The position numbers and the translations under genes are program-made. The notes beneath the pieces are model-generated. The model worked only from the letters and a program-made list of their open reading frames with translations. It did no database searches and had not been told where the DNA came from. This document shows positions 63,025 through 64,000 of a DNA stretch of 64,000 bases, piece by piece. Source of the stretch: Cymbomonas tetramitiformis (lineage: Eukaryota; Chlorophyta; Pyramimonadophyceae; Pyramimonadales; Pyramimonadaceae); the NCBI GenBank assembly GCA_001247695.2, contig LGRX02012686.1, positions 1 to 64,000 of the forward strand, written 5' to 3'. The stretch's first letter is position 1. Each line of letters begins with the position of its first letter.

Positions 63025-63651
63025 ATGAGAACGATCCTGACCGATGAGGTCGGAAGACGCAATTGTATGAAAATGATGGGAATTGCCAACGGGTCAAGTT
63101 CAGATACGCTGTTCCGAGGATATGGAAAACTCGCTAAAAGCAACTACGTAATAACGATGCCGAGTCAAAACAGTGCGGTATTCTACAATAGTTTGAGAGA
63201 TTCAATCATAAGAACGGAGCCATTAGTGAGAGACATTCAGGACTATAGCAGTGATATTGATACAACCATACCCAATTCTATGATGACAATGTTAAATCCA
63301 ATGATGACAATGACACAAGACGATATCGATAATCAAGCGTTAAGGCGTATTGAGGAAGACGCTCAAGAACGAAACGCCATTCTCGCACAAGCAGCCAAAC
63401 AACTACCACCAGACACTCCTGAAGCAGCTGGACCGTCAAAGATTACTGGAAAGGGTAAACATATGAAACTCGCAGTCCAGGAATCGTTGCAATTACCCGA
63501 AATGCAAGATCCAAAAGTTTTTGGGGGTCTCGCTTCACAAGGTGTCAGGACTAGAGCCCAATCAACACAAAGTCCCTTGAGAAAAGTAGTTAATTTTGTT
63601 ATTGGAGAAGACGTTTCATCCCCATACAAACAAAAGGAAAAAGATACTTAA
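63025..63651 (+). CDS. Viral protein, 208 aa, unknown
   Basis: Starts 20 bp after the preceding stop. The N-terminal 80 residues look folded (RTILTDEVGRRNCMKMMGIA, KLAKSNYVITMPSQNSAVFY). A Met-rich segment follows (SMMTMLNPMMTMTQDD), then a charged helix and a Ser/Thr/Lys tail (AQSTQSPLRKVVNF). No motif I recognise. Position in the integrase-to-capsid side of a Polinton-like virus suggests a structural or maturation gene. Last codons GluLysAspThr then TAA. Confidence 0.6.
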   Translation: MRTILTDEVGRRNCMKMMGIANGSSSDTLFRGYGKLAKSNYVITMPSQNSAVFYNSLRDSIIRTEPLVRDIQDYSSDIDTTIPNSMMTMLNPMMTMTQDDIDNQALRRIEEDAQERNAILAQAAKQLPPDTPEAAGPSKITGKGKHMKLAVQESLQLPEMQDPKVFGGLASQGVRTRAQSTQSPLRKVVNFVIGEDVSSPYKQKEKDT

Positions 63652-63656
63652 TAGTA

Positions 63657-64000
63657 ATGCAAGTACCTTGTAATCAAAGCTATCAATCGAACGTTTATTG
63701 TAGACCATCTAGTAGTTATTTTAGTAATTTTGTTGATCATAAAAATGATAAACAAATACATACGCGTCATGGGCCTGGCAATAGTAGTGCACCTTTCAAA
63801 TCTATGGTCACAGTCAAGAGTAAACCAATCATGAAACCTGACGATGTTGACAAGTATACACAAAGAGACACCTCAAAATTGCTAAATGCTCTCAGTCAAG
63901 ACGCAGTGAAATTTCCGAGTACCGCTTTAAACAAAGTATTTGGTCCTAACATTACATCTAGGGACAATCCTACACAAACAAGGTATGCACGGGCATCAGA
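63657..64000 (+). CDS. Partial viral ORF running off the window
   Basis: ATG at 63657, 5 bp after the previous stop; at least 114 codons with no stop before 64000. The text is polar, Ser/Asn/Lys-rich (YCRPSSSYFSNFVDHKND, KSMVTVKSKPIMKPDDVDKY), with no transmembrane segment or recognisable domain. It could be a virion structural protein; unidentified. Confidence 0.5.
   Translation, partial: MQVPCNQSYQSNVYCRPSSSYFSNFVDHKNDKQIHTRHGPGNSSAPFKSMVTVKSKPIMKPDDVDKYTQRDTSKLLNALSQDAVKFPSTALNKVFGPNITSRDNPTQTRYARAS

Larger units (their letters stand above)
48900..64000. mobile_element. Integrated Polinton-like (Maverick/adintovirus-like) DNA virus, right end outside window
   Basis: From about 48.9 kb the DNA becomes AT-rich, intron-free and, from 51.4 kb, densely coding on both strands. 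The gene set includes a protein-primed family-B polymerase, retroviral-type integrase, A32-type ATPase, primase-helicase and C5 methyltransferase. Polymerase plus integrase plus packaging ATPase defines Polinton-like viruses. Two families of intergenic palindromes occur only in this block. Capsid and protease genes are expected to the right. I could not find a terminal inverted repeat; the left edge is set by the first palindrome at 48912 and may be off by several hundred bases. Confidence 0.88.

Noticed and set aside
1..64000. tRNA and rRNA genes
   Set aside because: I looked for tRNA-like boxes and rRNA-like conserved blocks and saw none convincing by eye; a covariance search would be needed to exclude them.

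Overview
This looks like a piece of a eukaryotic nuclear genome, most likely a unicellular green-lineage alga. Genes are broken by GT-AG introns (35 bp to several hundred bp), tandem repeats are abundant, and retroelements and DNA-transposon relics are scattered through it. The lineage guess rests on a fused CBM48+CBS AMPK beta-gamma subunit, a family typical of the green lineage, and on an exostosin with EGF-like modules as seen in green algae. It is inference, not proof.

Layout. 1-620: a motif-rich relic with a 54-codon ORF. 769-6118: an apparently complete tyrosine-recombinase retrotransposon of PAT/TOC type (Gag, RT-RNaseH-methyltransferase, tyrosine recombinase) with split direct repeats A1-B1A2-B2. 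6842-7591: a 750-bp MITE. 7836-9747: a ten-exon gene of unknown function whose exon phases all fit. 12.4-15.4 kb (minus): a decayed hAT-like protein gene interrupted by a 215-bp MITE with a TAA duplication. 17401-27435 (minus): a GT47 exostosin-like glycosyltransferase whose introns carry about a dozen minisatellites. 29007-34140 (minus): AMPK beta-gamma. 35.3-39.3 kb (plus): a small membrane protein, a J-domain protein and zinc-finger-like 3' exons. 39.3-48 kb: mostly relics, plus one intact 259-aa basic ORF.

From about 48.9 kb to beyond the right edge lies an AT-rich, intron-free, densely coding Polinton-like (Maverick/adintovirus-like) integrated virus. It has a DD35E retroviral-type integrase, protein-primed family-B DNA polymerase, A32-type packaging ATPase, a primase-polymerase fused to an SF2 helicase, a C5-cytosine methyltransferase and several small conserved-looking proteins. 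Capsid genes are not in view and probably lie to the right. The integrase would insert the genome, the polymerase would copy it and the ATPase would package it.

The least expected structure is in the viral non-coding DNA. Twelve palindromes of about 50 bp fall into two sequence families and share a TATAGTA-type core. Several sit exactly on gene ends, some containing stop codons. A four-copy 42-bp iteron array precedes the primase-helicase gene and could be a replication origin. Together these suggest an undescribed punctuation and origin system for this virus group.
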